Of a stretch of 64,000 nt of DNA, positions 22,493 through 32,182 are shown one piece after another. Under the pieces are notes generated by a model. That model saw nothing but the letters and a program-made list of their open reading frames with translations, ran no database searches and was not told the DNA's origin. The position numbers and the translations under genes are program-made. Position 1 is the first letter of the stretch. The number at the start of each line of letters is the position of its first letter. This stretch comes from Isoperla grammatica (Eukaryota > Arthropoda > Insecta > Plecoptera > Perlodidae): positions 26,934,679 through 26,998,678 of the forward strand of contig OX246749.1 in NCBI GenBank assembly GCA_945910005.1, in the 5' to 3' direction.

Positions 22493-23469
22493 TCGAGGCA
22501 ATGTGGTAATATAAGCACATCTACGCAACTGACCGCATCTCCATTTTTGTTGGCAGGAGGTTGCCTCCGTCCGTTCGCCTCTCCCGCACGTTCGACTCTC
22601 GACACTCTCCTCGACTCTCTCTTCACTCTCCACTCTGCACTCTCCCGCAAAACCTACCCGTTACTTAGTTTTGTATTCTCAAGGCTTTCTCAACACCCCC
22701 ACTCCTCATTGAGGTGGTATACCCGGTTCAGGATTTGATGCGTCTCAACCATACGCTCGCCTGCCTTGGTTTCGACTTTCGGTTCCCCCTCTCCCTTTAT
22801 TTATTAATCTCTGAACATTTTTCTAACCCTCCCTAGCTCCCAGAACAAACCTAACTGCGTAGCGCGGTTGCAAGATGCACCACGTAGGCCAGGCGCGCCA
22901 TAATGTCTCGTGTCTAGTGAAGCGAATATTAATCCCAATGATATTTTGTTCCTGTGTTAAAAGCTATGCCAAAATTGTATACTGAAATCCAAATTACTCC
23001 CTCATTAATGATCAGATTCGGTTCACCCAATGCTGGTACTGTAAGTAGACATGTCCTCTGGCGATTGGTTAACTTTTGATTGCCGAAGAACTTCGTTAAT
23101 TACTTCCAATTAGTTTAAATACGTATTGTTTAGGTTCATATTTGTTCTAGTCTTAAATTGTGATTGAGGTTGTTTTTATAAGCTAGCTGAAGGCTTGATT
23201 AATAGTTTCTGATAGTTAAACAAACTCAATGACTACCGATTAACAGTTTACTTGAATTAATTACTTTTATTTGCATACCCTTTGCTTATACGTAGTCAAA
23301 ATGGACGGTGAGCCAGCCGTACTGTTACAGCTTTAATGCCTAGGCCTAGCCGTAGCTTATTTTATCCTATAATATTGAAGATAAGTTCAGAGTCCGGGCC
23401 TACCTTGTCTCTCCAAGTGGTCGCGTTTGTCCTCTTGTTGTTGATTATTGTGGAATGCCTATTGACAGC
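22493..23469. other. No recognised gene
   Basis: A pyrimidine-rich stretch (22560-22700) and AT-rich DNA. No splice-bounded frame was convincing. Confidence 0.35.
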
Positions 23470-23975
23470 TGTGACGTGCCTAAATCAGCAGGTGCACACC
23501 ACTCGGCAGGCCTGACGCACTAACCGGGCCGGACCGACTCAGAGGAGATGGGGGTGGGCTAAGTTGCGACTCGTCTTCAGCAGGTCCACACCACTCGGCA
23601 GGCCTGACGCACTTACCGGGCCGGACCGACTCAGAGGAGATGGGGGGTGGGCTAAGTTGCGACTCGTCTTCAGCAGGTCCACACCACTCGGCAGGCCTGA
23701 CGCACTTACCGGGCCGGACCGACTCAGAGGAGATGGGAAGTGGGCTAAGTTGCGACTCGTCTTCAGCAGGTCCACACCACTCGGCAGGCCTGACGCACTT
23801 ACCGGGCCGGACCGACTCAGAGGAGATCGGGGGTGGGCTAAGTTGCGGGACGTTCGAAACACTCGATCATCCGACGCTATGAAGAGGGGTCCCGTTGACT
23901 CTGGCCAGCCTTCAGAACATGTGAGACGACCGGAATATCACTAGGGGCCAGCCAAGTGGATTCCCAGCCGTCACA
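23470..23975 (-). repeat. LTR (3' LTR of the miniature element), 506 bp
   Basis: It shares about 62 bp at one end and about 16 bp at the other with the 85-bp LTR; the extra 400 bp is mostly the 93-bp tandem repeat and its flanks. Confidence 0.75.
23489..23850. repeat. 93-bp minisatellite inside an LTR, 4 copies
   Basis: CAGGTCCACACCACTCGGC starts at 23581, 23674 and 23767, with a variant at 23489. The 93-bp period leaves frames open in both directions, but these are not evidence of genes. Confidence 0.8.
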
Positions 23976-24059
23976 CTCCCCCCCCCCCCCACAACACCAG
24001 ACTCCTCAAGCGTGTATTGAATGACTACGACAACGAGACGTACCGTATAAGTCTCGTGA

Positions 24060-24195
24060 GGATAAATTTGGTTTTAATCGGTTTGATAAGGTGTGGCCCG
24101 AAGGCCTCTAAATCATTCGCTTTACCAAATGAGACTGGTAGTGTGCCCATTGCGCTAAGCAACTGGGACACATTTCTCATTTAATTATTTGAGCA

Positions 24196-24248
<53 letters not shown>

Positions 24249-24250
24249 AG
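24060..24250 (-). rRNA. 28S rRNA-like fragment inside the miniature LTR element (not a functional rRNA gene)
   Basis: Minus strand 24250-24191 reads CTAATCGAACCATCTAG, then TAGCTGGTTCCCTCCGAAG and CCTCAGGATAGCTGGTGCTC. This is the near-invariant core of eukaryotic 28S rRNA. After a variable gap, 24127-24097 reads TGGTAAAGCGAATGATTTAG then AGGCCTTCGGG, which follows this block in 28S; similarity then fades by about 24060. The fragment is sense with respect to the element. Identification is from memory of 28S and needs alignment. Confidence 0.75.
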
Positions 24251-24256
24251 ATTGGC

Positions 24257-24274
24257 GCCCCACGTTGGGCGCCA
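24257..24274 (-). promoter_or_regulatory. Primer-binding site, tRNA-Lys type
   Basis: TGGCGCCCAACGTGGGGC lies 4 nt inside the first LTR. It is complementary to the 3' end of tRNA-Lys(1,2), the primer used by many gypsy-type elements and retroviruses. Confidence 0.85.
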
Positions 24275-24279
24275 ATTAA

Positions 24280-24364
24280 TGTGACGTGCTAAAATGCTAA
24301 ATAGAACATGTGCGACGACTAGAATATCACTAAGGGCCAGCCAAGTGGATTCCCAGCCGTCACA
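24280..24364 (-). repeat. LTR (5' LTR of the miniature element), 85 bp
   Basis: Ends TGTGAC...GTCACA; adjoins the primer-binding site. Confidence 0.75.
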
Positions 24365-24809
24365 CAGCTTCCACTTATTCTTCTGTTTGCTCGATAGTAA
24401 AATTAGCTGTCCTCTGCCGCTTTATAACTTGTTTTGTTACTTTCCATAGCACTCGATGACATGTCTTTAAAACCTTGTGCGACTGACTGCGAAATGCGGC
24501 ATTTGATAATAGATCATAGTCGCGGGTTTGGTCTTGAAATAGATCGAACCATTGTGGCGATTTTTACTGCCAACTAAAAACTACTAACAAATAATGTTTC
24601 AAAGTGGCTAATGAACTATAGCCAATAACTTTTGGGAGGTTAAGACTCTTTGAAAGACCCAACAAAATTCATATTCGACGAATAGCTTATTTGACAAATA
24701 GCTATTTGCCACAAATAGCGATTCTTATTAGGAGATTGTAAGACCGGCCCTCAGTGTAAGTGCTGCTTTGCTGTAACTATTGTCTCAAATTGTGTAAACT
24801 TATCAAGCA
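24365..24809. other. No recognised gene
   Basis: AT-rich, with short inverted words around AAATAGCTATTTG at 24697-24715. Confidence 0.35.
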
Positions 24810-24971
24810 ATGTTTGAGCGTATTTTAGCGTTAAAAGCTTCTGATGTCGCTAGTTCATGTAGAATTTGCAGTAACTCTATGAACATGGAAGAGGACGGGT
24901 TGTCGAAATTGCTTAAAAAAAATCTAAGAGCAGTCTTCAGCCAACCAACGGGTCTCACCGAAAACATTTAG
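24810..24971 (+). CDS. Small unrecognised ORF (54 aa)
   Basis: ATG to TAG with peptide MFERILALKASDVASSCRIC and later NLRAVFSQPTGL. The CRIC pair is faintly like the first half of an arthropod ZAD zinc-binding domain. No partner cysteines follow in this frame, so an exon continuing elsewhere or a chance frame are both possible. It abuts the minus-strand LINE fragment. Confidence 0.2.
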   Translation: MFERILALKASDVASSCRICSNSMNMEEDGLSKLLKKNLRAVFSQPTGLTENI

Positions 24972-27623
24972 GCGCTGTCCTGATTTTTCAGCTGTATTGT
25001 CCCATACGTCGGGACCATAGAATAGAAGCCAAATTTTTGCCAAACGAACTTTACGCCCACCGCTTCAATGGAAGTGGTGCGGGGCAGCGCTAGGACGCAG
25101 TGGAGTGTGGCGGTGTCCACAATGATGGCCACTCCACCATGTCCTCGTGCTGTGCGTGAACAAGCCCAGTGGTGTGGGGCAGAGCAAGGGCGCAGTGGAG
25201 TGTGGCGGTGTGGCCACTCCACCATGTCCTCGTGCTGTGCGTGAACAAGCCCAGTGGTGTGGGGCAGAGCAAGGGCGCAGTGAAGTGTGGCGGTGTCCAC
25301 AATGATGGCCACTCCACCATGTCCTCGTGCTGTGCGTGAACAAGCCCAGTGGTGTGGGGCAGAGCAAGGGCGCAGTGAAGTGTGGCGGTGTCCACAATGA
25401 TGGCCACTCCACCATGTCCTCGTGCTGTGCGTGAACAAGCCCAGTGGTGTGGGGCAGAGCTAGGGCGCAGTGAAGTGTGGCGGTGTCCACAATGATGGCC
25501 ACTCCACCATGTCCTCGTGCGGTGCGTGAACAAGCCCAGTGGTGTGGGGCAGAGCTAGGGCGCAGTGAAGTGTGGCGGTGTCCACAATGATGGCCACTCC
25601 ACCATGTCCTCGTGCGGTGCGTGAACAAGCCCAGTGGTGTGGGGCAGAGCAAGGGCGCAGTGAAGTGTGGCGGTGTCCACAATGATGGCCACTCCACCAT
25701 GTCCTCGTGCTGTGCGTGAACAAGCCCAGTGGTGTGGGGCAGAGCTAGGGCGCAGTGAAGTGTGGCGGTGTCCACAATGATGGCCACTCCACCATGTCCT
25801 CGTGCTGTGCGTGAACAAGCCCAGTGGTGTGGGGCAGAGCAAGGGCGCAGTGAAGTGTGGCGGTGTCCACAATGATGGCCACTCCACCATGTCCTCGTGC
25901 TGTGCGTGAACAAGCCCAGTGGTGTGGGGCAGAGCTAGGGCGCAGTGAAGTGTGGCGGTGTCCACAATGATGGCCACTCCACCATGTCCTCGTGCTGTGC
26001 GTGAACAAGCCCAATGGTGTGGGGCAGCGCAAGGGCACAGTGAAGTGTGGCGGTGTGGCCACTCCACCATGTCCTCGTGCTGTGCGTGAACAAGCCCAGT
26101 GGCGTGGGGCAGAGCAAGGGCGCAGTGGAGTGTGGCGGTGTCTACAATGATGGCCACTCCACCATGTCCTCGTGCTGTGCGTGAACAAGCCCAAGTGTGG
26201 GGCAGAGCAAGGGCGCAGTGGAGTGTGGCGGTGTCTACAATGATGGCCACTCCACCATGTCCTCGTGCTGTGCGTGAACAAGCCCAGTGGTGTGGGGCAG
26301 AGCAAGGGCGCAGTGGAGTGTGGCGGTGTCCACAATGATGGCCACTCCACCATGTCCTCGTGCTGTGCGTGAACAAGCCCAGTGGTGTGGGGCAGAGCAA
26401 GGGCGCAGTGAAGTGTGGCGGTGTCCACAATGATGGCCACTCCACCATGTCCTCGTGCTGTGCGTGAACAAGCCCAGTGGTGTGGGGCAGAGCAAGGGCG
26501 CAGTGGAGTGTGGCGGTGTCTACAATGATGGCCACTCCACCATGTCCTCGTGCTGTGCGTGAACAAGCCCAGTGGTGTGGGGCAGAGCAAGAGCGCAGTG
26601 GAGTGTGGCGGTGTCCACAGTGATGGCCACTCCACCATGTCCTCGTGCTGTGCGTGAACAAGCCCAGTGGTGTGGGGCAGAGCAAGAGCGCAGTGGAGTG
26701 TGGCGGTGTCCACAATGATGGCCACTCCACCATGTCCTCGTGCTGTGCGTGAACAAGCCCAGTGGTGTGGGGCAGAGCAAGGGCGCAGTGAAGTGTGGCG
26801 GTGTCCACAATGATGGCCACTCCACCATGTCCTCGTGCTGTGCGTGAACAAGCCCAGTGGTGTGGGGCAGAGCTAGGGCGCAGTGAAGTGTGGCGGTGTC
26901 CACAATGATGGCCACTCCACCATGTCCTCGTGCTGTGCGTGAACAAGCCCAGTGGTGTGGGGCAGAGCAAGGGCGCAGTGGAGTGTGGCGGTGTGGCCAC
27001 TCCACCATGTCCTCGTGCTGTGCGTGAACAAGCCCAGTGGTGTGGGGCAGAGCAAGGGAGCAGTGAAGTGTGGCGGTGTCCACAATGATGGCCACTCCAC
27101 CATGTCCTCATGCTGTGCGTGAACAAGCCCAGTGGTGTGGGGTAGTGCTAGGGCGCAGTGAAGTGTGGCGGTGTCCACAATGATGGCCACTCCACCATGT
27201 CCTCGTGCTGTGCGTGAACAAGCCCAGTGGTGTGGGGCAGAGCTAGGGCGCAGTGAAGTGTGGCGGTGTCCACAATGATGGCCACTCCACCATGTCCTCG
27301 TGCTGTGCGTGAACAAGCCCAATGGTGTGGGGCAGCGCAAGGGCACAGTGAAGTGTGGCGGTGTGGCCACTCCACCATGTCCTCGTGCTGTGCGTGAACA
27401 AGCCCAGTGGTGTGGGGCAGAGCAAGGGCGCAGTGGAGTGTGGCGGTGTCCACAATGATGGCCACTCCACCATGTCCTCGTGCTGTGCGTGTTCGGCCCG
27501 GTCGAGGGTGGCGATCGGCTTGAAATACCGTATTATTTGCCATGATGAATTGGTCTTCTGCGCGCAGGTGAGTTTCTGAGAGAAGCATGATCTGCATTTT
27601 GTGTTGTTGCATGAATTCTCTTT
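24972..27623 (-). pseudogene. Jockey-type LINE endonuclease fragment, interrupted by its own minisatellite
   Basis: At the right end (minus-strand start, 27623-27490) the frame reads FMQQHKMQIMLLSETHL (endonuclease motif with its catalytic Glu), then AEDQF and RPGRTRTARGHGGVA. At the left end (25077-24972) the same frame goes on ALPRTTSIEAVGVKFVWQKF. The intact ORF at 28896 has the equivalent order SETHLR...GGVAILV...LEVTGV. Between them a 95-bp piece of the domain is repeated about 25 times. No RT domain remains. Confidence 0.7.
25077..27490. repeat. 95-bp minisatellite, about 25 copies
   Basis: GTGTGGGGCAGAGC recurs every 95 bp (for example GGGGCAGAGC at 25261, 25356 and 25451). Several units lack about 12 bp (VDTATL to TATL at protein level), giving 83-bp variants near 25200, 26050, 26990 and 27360. 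As 95 is not divisible by three, frame changes with each unit and long minus-strand frames are patchworks. Confidence 0.9.
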
Positions 27624-27915
27624 CCTGCCCAGGAACTGCTACCTTATCGTGGTGGGCAGGTTTGCGTGCTTTGTTGATCCCGGAAGTGTATGCTTGTGGT
27701 AGGGCCACCCTAGCCGGACTGGTCGAGGAGGAGAAGTCAGACGAAGTGCAGTCCACACCCAAATCCCCTTTCCTCCCCTTTCCACCCCGCCCTCCTATTA
27801 GCCCCTTTCCTCCAAACAGCCCCCTATTTCATCTTCATATATTACTCACTTATTGTCTCGATTATCCTCGTTGCAAAAATATGAGACGTAAAGCCCAAAT
27901 ATCAATCAATCAATC
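27624..27915 (+). mobile_element. H-type retroposon
   Basis: Head CCTGCCCAGGAACTGC; tail GAGACGTAAAGCCCAAAT then ATCA repeats. Both sides carry a near-identical segment of about 47 bp (CTGCATTTTGTGTTGTTGC...), longer than the usual target duplication. Confidence 0.75.
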
Positions 27916-27973
27916 ACTGAGAGAAGCTGCACCTGCATTTTGTGTTGTTGCATGAATTCTCTTAGTTCCTCTC

Positions 27974-28289
27974 CCTGCCCAGGGACTGCTACCTTATTGT
28001 GGTGGGCAGGTTTGTGCGCTTTGTTGATCCCGAGAGCTATGCCGGCGGAAGCATATGCTTCTGGTAGGGCCACCCTAGCCGGACTGGTCGAGGAGAAGAA
28101 GTCAGACGAAATGCAGTCCACCACCTCCCCACTCCCTTTTCCTCCTTCTTCCCCTATCCTCCCCGCTTTCTTACTTGGCCCTTTCCTCCAAACAGCCCCC
28201 TATTTCATCTTCATTATCACCCACTCATTGTCTCGATTAGCTTCGTTGCAAAAATATGAGGTGTTAAGCCCAAATATCAATCTATCAAT
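27974..28289 (+). mobile_element. H-type retroposon with about 9-bp target duplication
   Basis: Head CCTGCCCAGGGACTGC; tail GAGGTGTTAAGCCCAAAT. GTTCCTCTC lies on both sides. Confidence 0.7.
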
Positions 28290-28312
28290 CTTTGTTCCTC
28301 TCGCTTCCTAGC

Positions 28313-28456
28313 TTACGCCCAGTGACGTTGCGTTCTGGCTGCGAGCTGTGCGTGTACTGTGCGTCCGCGGCCGATCGGCGTGTTTCGAGCGCTCTGATTG
28401 GTCGGAGGTATGGTCAATGACGTGCGCTCTCTAGCGCGGCTGCCTGGGTATAAAAC
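28313..28456 (+). promoter_or_regulatory. CpG-rich promoter-like segment before the Jockey-type ORFs
   Basis: A GC-rich 140-bp stretch has a CCAAT-type word (CTGATTGGTCGG at about 28397) and a TATAAAA at 28449. The LINE is 5'-incomplete, so this may be host DNA or an adopted promoter; the sequence alone does not decide. Confidence 0.35.
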
Positions 28457-28912
28457 GTGGCCAAACCTCGAACGCGTGTATGGGACCCCGTCCAGGAGGA
28501 CGGTACCCGACCCGGACCGGACGGTAGTCGATACAACACAGTGTGCGCTGTACCGTCCATAACCACCACAGGGGCAGCCTGCGGACGCGGACCCGAACAA
28601 CCTGCGGACGATCCCGGCCACTCCTGCACCCCTCCGCCGATCTCGCAGGACTTCCCACCACTCTCACGTAAGACGGCCAGACGAGCTCAACCACCTACGC
28701 TCAGTCAAGCACAGACGCCGAGAGCCCCGCAGACTCACCCACAACAAACAGCTCAGCCTTCCAATGAAGCTCAACAGTGGGCGATCATCGAGACCCTGGC
28801 GGCAGCAGTCATGGCGATGAATACTTCGCCCATCATCATAACTCTACTTCAGACGCTCCTAGCGGTGGCCAGACAATCTCTAAACATTAACCAAAATGGC
28901 GGTACACCGTAG
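28457..28912 (+). CDS. Jockey-type LINE ORF1, C-terminal part
   Basis: This 151-codon frame ends SLNINQNGGTP and overlaps the start of ORF2 by 17 bp in another frame, the usual ORF1/ORF2 layout of Jockey elements. It has SQDFPPLSRK, a Pro/Gln-rich linker, and a C-terminal helix-rich stretch (IIITLLQTLLAVARQ). The CCHC zinc knuckles expected of a full Jockey Gag are absent, so ORF1 is probably truncated at the 5' side. The first 40 residues may be read-in sequence. Confidence 0.55.
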   Translation: MAKPRTRVWDPVQEDGTRPGPDGSRYNTVCAVPSITTTGAACGRGPEQPADDPGHSCTPPPISQDFPPLSRKTARRAQPPTLSQAQTPRAPQTHPQQTAQPSNEAQQWAIIETLAAAVMAMNTSPIIITLLQTLLAVARQSLNINQNGGTP

Positions 28913-31694
28913 ACGCCCACTGACCATCATCTCAGCCTGGAACGCCAATGGGGTACTCCGCAAAAAAAATGAGCTCACAGTCTTCCTCCAACAATACAAC
29001 ATAACGGCGATGCTACTCTCCGAAACCCACTTGAGGCCGACCGACAAATTCACGGTAGCGAACTACAAGGTTTATAGAGTTGACAGACCATCCGTTCACC
29101 AACAAGTGCGTGCCGGATCAGTTGAGGGCGGAGTAGCAATCCTAGTCCAAGCAGATGTTGCTCATCATTCCATCACGCTACCACCAGTGAAGTCGTTGGA
29201 AGTCACGGGAGTTTCACTCAAGACGCATATTGGCCCCTTGCAACTAGTGGCCATCTACCGACCGCCGCGGACAAAGCTCCTACCTCTAGATTTGACAGAG
29301 CTAATGACAACTGACGCCACACGCATTATAGCAGGAGATATAAATGCCAAGCACACGACGTGGAACTCCCACTCAAACAACACTGCAGGCAACGTACTGT
29401 TAAGACACGCGCGCTCGCACAACTACGATGTGGTTGGCCCGCTCCATCCGACTCACTATCCGAACATGCGAGGCGCGCGAGCCGATGTCTTGGACATCGC
29501 CCTCCTTAAGAACGTTACCACACACTACTCCGTGAAAACCGAGGCGGCCTTGACCTCCGACCATAACCCGATAATAATTCGCATGGACATGGACGCTCAT
29601 CCTACTCCTCGGGCCAGCAGACTCAACTACAATAAAGCGGACTGGCCCGCCTTCCGCACCGAACTGACAGCCTTACTTCCCTCAACAATACCAGATCTCT
29701 CAACCCCGCAACTTATCGATAACTTCACTACAACCCTGACGGCGGCCATCCGCCAGAGTGTAACCAACACAGTCCCGGCAGCGACCAACAACAAAACGAC
29801 ACTCTATGACCTACCGCCAGGCCTAAAGCGGTCAGTAAAATTGAAAAACGCAGCGCGCCGGCTCTGGCAACGCCATCGCACACCAGAACTCCTAACAATA
29901 TACAACCGACTCAACCGAACACTGACGCGCGAACTAGCAGAACACCGCCAGGCGCTCTGGGAACAGACAACAACCCCGCTCACTGGACAACAACCACAGC
30001 TCTGGCGCCTTGCCAAGGCCCTCCAGGCTAAACCCAGGATGGAATCCCCACTGGACACCCCTCAGGGACCAGCACACACCAGCCATGCGAAAGCGGAAGC
30101 GCTCTCGGCCTCCCTTGAGCAGCAGTTCATCCCCAACGAACCTAATGAGGACACTCTGCGAATAGAACGAGAACTGCGGCAGTGCCAAGACAACCAACTA
30201 CCACCTGGTGAGGAACCTCCCCCCCCGCCCTGCACGTTAAAAGAGCTTGCAACCATAGTCGCCAAGTTGCCGGTTCGCAAAGCGCCTGGCCATGATGACA
30301 TAAACCTGACGGTAGTACGCGCTCTACCCACTTTCGTCGCCGAACAAATAGTGCATATCTTCAATGCTGCAATGACACTACAACATTTCCCCAAGCCGTG
30401 GAAGCATGCCAAAGTTGTTGCATTTCCCAAACCGGGCAAGCCACCGCGCCAGCTGACAAGCTACAGACCGATCAGCCTCCTTAGCGTTATGGCGAAATTA
30501 TTTGAGCGCATACTCCTGGCGCGCCTCTGCAAAGAAATGGAGGACAGAGCTGTCCACCCCGACTGCCAGTACGGCTTTCGGGCCCAACATTCTACCATCC
30601 ATGCGCTCGCCCGTATCACGGACTGCATAACTTCGGCATTCAACAAAAATAGAGTCGCGGCGGCGATATTCCTTGATGTAGCCAAGGCTTTTGATCGGGT
30701 GTGGCACACTGGTATTCTTGTGAAAATGCACAGACTTGGTTTTTCTCCATACATTATAGGCCTAATACGCTCTTACCTCCACGGTCGCACCTTCAGTGTG
30801 ACGTGGAACGAGGCCTCATCTTCAACAAGACCAATATGCGCGGGGGTCCCCCAGGGATCAGTCCTGGGGCCCTCGCTCTTCGGCATCTATACCCATGATC
30901 TGCCCCTGCCGCTGCCAACCGAACCCATCATTGCAAGTGTCTTCGCCGATGACTTTACGGCTGTTGCCACTTCAGGTCACCCAGCGCTGGCGCTACGTGC
31001 GCTGCGGCGCTACATATACCGCGTTCTCCCATGGTACAAAACATGGAGAATAAACCTCAATGCCGAAAAAACTACAGCGACTCTCTTCACCCGACGTAGA
31101 CGTCCGCGTCATGCCGACCCGTTTGTCCTTCGGAACAAGAGGGAGCCGCCAATCCTCATCAACAATACTCCAGTTAGCTGGACGCCGACAAGCCTGTGCC
31201 TGGGAGTCACCCTTGATCGAAACCTCAAGTGGACAACGCACGCTAAAAACACCTACAACAAAGCACGCTCCAAACTAGCAGCGCTCACACCACTCTTCAG
31301 GTCGCAAGGCATGAGCAAGTCCACCAAGCTCCTACTATATAAATCTATCATCAGACCAACCATAGCCTACGCCGCCCCAGTCTGGACCAGCTGCTATAAA
31401 ACACACATGGGCAAATTCCACACACTCCAGAACCGGGCGTTAAAGCTCGCCACCGGGGCACCCTGGCGAACACCGACGGACGAACTCCACCGCGCTGTCA
31501 ACATCCCACGAATGGAAAAGTTTCTCCGACGATCGGCCAAGAACTTTTATGACAAAGCAGCCAAGTCACGCTTCAAGTACATACGGGACCTAGCACTCAT
31601 CAAACCTGTACCAGGAGACAAGTACAATCGACCTACAGCCACCATAGGCCCATCCTATTGGCCAGAATCCAAGCGCCCGCGCCTAGAACTCTAA
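28896..31694 (+). CDS. Jockey-type LINE ORF2: endonuclease and reverse transcriptase, intact frame
   Basis: The 932-codon frame encodes the protein that nicks the target and copies the LINE RNA. The APE-type endonuclease (about residues 8-235) shows SAWNANG, LLSETHL, IAGDINAKHTTWNS (near 146) and SDHNPI (near 221). The reverse transcriptase (about 440-720) shows YRPISLLSVMAKLFERIL, QYGFRAQHST, FLDVAKAFDRVWH (near 591), AGVPQGSVLG (near 649), FADD (near 682) and LGVTLDRNLKW. A post-RT domain follows; there is no RNase H, as in Jockey. No internal stop or frameshift, so it is recent. Its protein differs clearly from the fragments at 10341-14840. Confidence 0.9.
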   Translation: MAVHRRRPLTIISAWNANGVLRKKNELTVFLQQYNITAMLLSETHLRPTDKFTVANYKVYRVDRPSVHQQVRAGSVEGGVAILVQADVAHHSITLPPVKSLEVTGVSLKTHIGPLQLVAIYRPPRTKLLPLDLTELMTTDATRIIAGDINAKHTTWNSHSNNTAGNVLLRHARSHNYDVVGPLHPTHYPNMRGARADVLDIALLKNVTTHYSVKTEAALTSDHNPIIIRMDMDAHPTPRASRLNYNKADWPAFRTELTALLPSTIPDLSTPQLIDNFTTTLTAAIRQSVTNTVPAATNNKTTLYDLPPGLKRSVKLKNAARRLWQRHRTPELLTIYNRLNRTLTRELAEHRQALWEQTTTPLTGQQPQLWRLAKALQAKPRMESPLDTPQGPAHTSHAKAEALSASLEQQFIPNEPNEDTLRIERELRQCQDNQLPPGEEPPPPPCTLKELATIVAKLPVRKAPGHDDINLTVVRALPTFVAEQIVHIFNAAMTLQHFPKPWKHAKVVAFPKPGKPPRQLTSYRPISLLSVMAKLFERILLARLCKEMEDRAVHPDCQYGFRAQHSTIHALARITDCITSAFNKNRVAAAIFLDVAKAFDRVWHTGILVKMHRLGFSPYIIGLIRSYLHGRTFSVTWNEASSSTRPICAGVPQGSVLGPSLFGIYTHDLPLPLPTEPIIASVFADDFTAVATSGHPALALRALRRYIYRVLPWYKTWRINLNAEKTTATLFTRRRRPRHADPFVLRNKREPPILINNTPVSWTPTSLCLGVTLDRNLKWTTHAKNTYNKARSKLAALTPLFRSQGMSKSTKLLLYKSIIRPTIAYAAPVWTSCYKTHMGKFHTLQNRALKLATGAPWRTPTDELHRAVNIPRMEKFLRRSAKNFYDKAAKSRFKYIRDLALIKPVPGDKYNRPTATIGPSYWPESKRPRLEL

Positions 31695-31870
31695 CCCCCC
31701 CCCCCTTGCCAATCAGAACAATTGTTTTAACCTAATTCGCCATATGGCCTCTTTCTAAAACCACTCCATTAGCTCCATACCATAAACTCAGCCTAAGATC
31801 ATGACTCAACCATTGAGTCGGTACTTATATCAAAAGCCTGTACAAGTATACAGGCTTCCAGTCAGTCAGA
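31695..31870 (+). other. Presumed 3' UTR of the Jockey-type LINE
   Basis: A C-run directly follows the stop. The hairpin GCCTGTACAAGTATACAGGC lies at about 31834-31853. No poly(A) or tandem tail marks the end, so the 3' border is unknown. Confidence 0.4.
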
Positions 31871-32069
31871 GATTGCGGCTCAGATGAACGATGAAAGTCG
31901 TTGAGGAAAGATGTGTGCTCCCGATCCCTGGATTTTCCGACTTTGGCGCGCGGCTGTCAGAAAGCGATGACTCTGGCTGGTTTGCTAAGTCCGCCGCAGC
32001 GAGTTTGTTTGTCTTATGCACAAATTACTCGCTTCTGTCCATGTGTAGGCGCTCGTATATTCTCCGTCC

Positions 32070-32175
32070 TTTCCTCTTAACAACCCCCAATTTTATCTTC
32101 ATTATTACCCACTCATGCTCTTGATTAGCCAATTTGCAAAAATATAATACGTTAAGTCCAAATATCAATCAATCC
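32070..32175 (+). mobile_element. Retroposon tail fragment
   Basis: ATCTTCATTATTACCCACTC, then TTGCAAAAATATAATACG and TTAAGTCCAAATATC with ATCA repeats. It is the shared tail without a recognisable head. Confidence 0.55.
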
Positions 32176-32182
32176 TTGAACG

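Larger units (their letters stand above)
23470..24364 (-). mobile_element. Miniature LTR retrotransposon (TRIM-like) carrying 28S rRNA-like sequence
   Basis: Read on the minus strand: a first LTR (24364 to 24280, 85 bp), a primer-binding site, 304 bp of interior, a polypurine tract (G-run then AG just before TGTGACGG) and a second LTR (23975 to 23470, 506 bp). Both LTRs begin TGTGACGGCTGGGAATCC and end CACGTCACA. The 4-bp sequence CAGC flanks the element on both sides. The second LTR is longer because it holds four copies of a 93-bp repeat. There is no coding capacity, so it needs proteins from another LTR element. Much of the interior resembles 28S rRNA in the element's sense orientation. 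Confidence 0.8.

Noticed and set aside
23539..23944. Overlapping 80-126-codon frames in both directions
   Set aside because: They come from the 93-bp repeat inside an LTR.
25555..27126. A 523-codon minus-strand frame rich in TRTWWSGHHCGH
   Set aside because: It is a patchwork of frame changes through the 95-bp minisatellite, which itself derives from a LINE endonuclease frame.
31695..32175. The shared retroposon tail as the 3' end of the intact Jockey-type LINE
   Set aside because: About 200 bp of unrelated sequence lies between, and no boundary or duplication joins them; the tail more likely belongs to another LINE.
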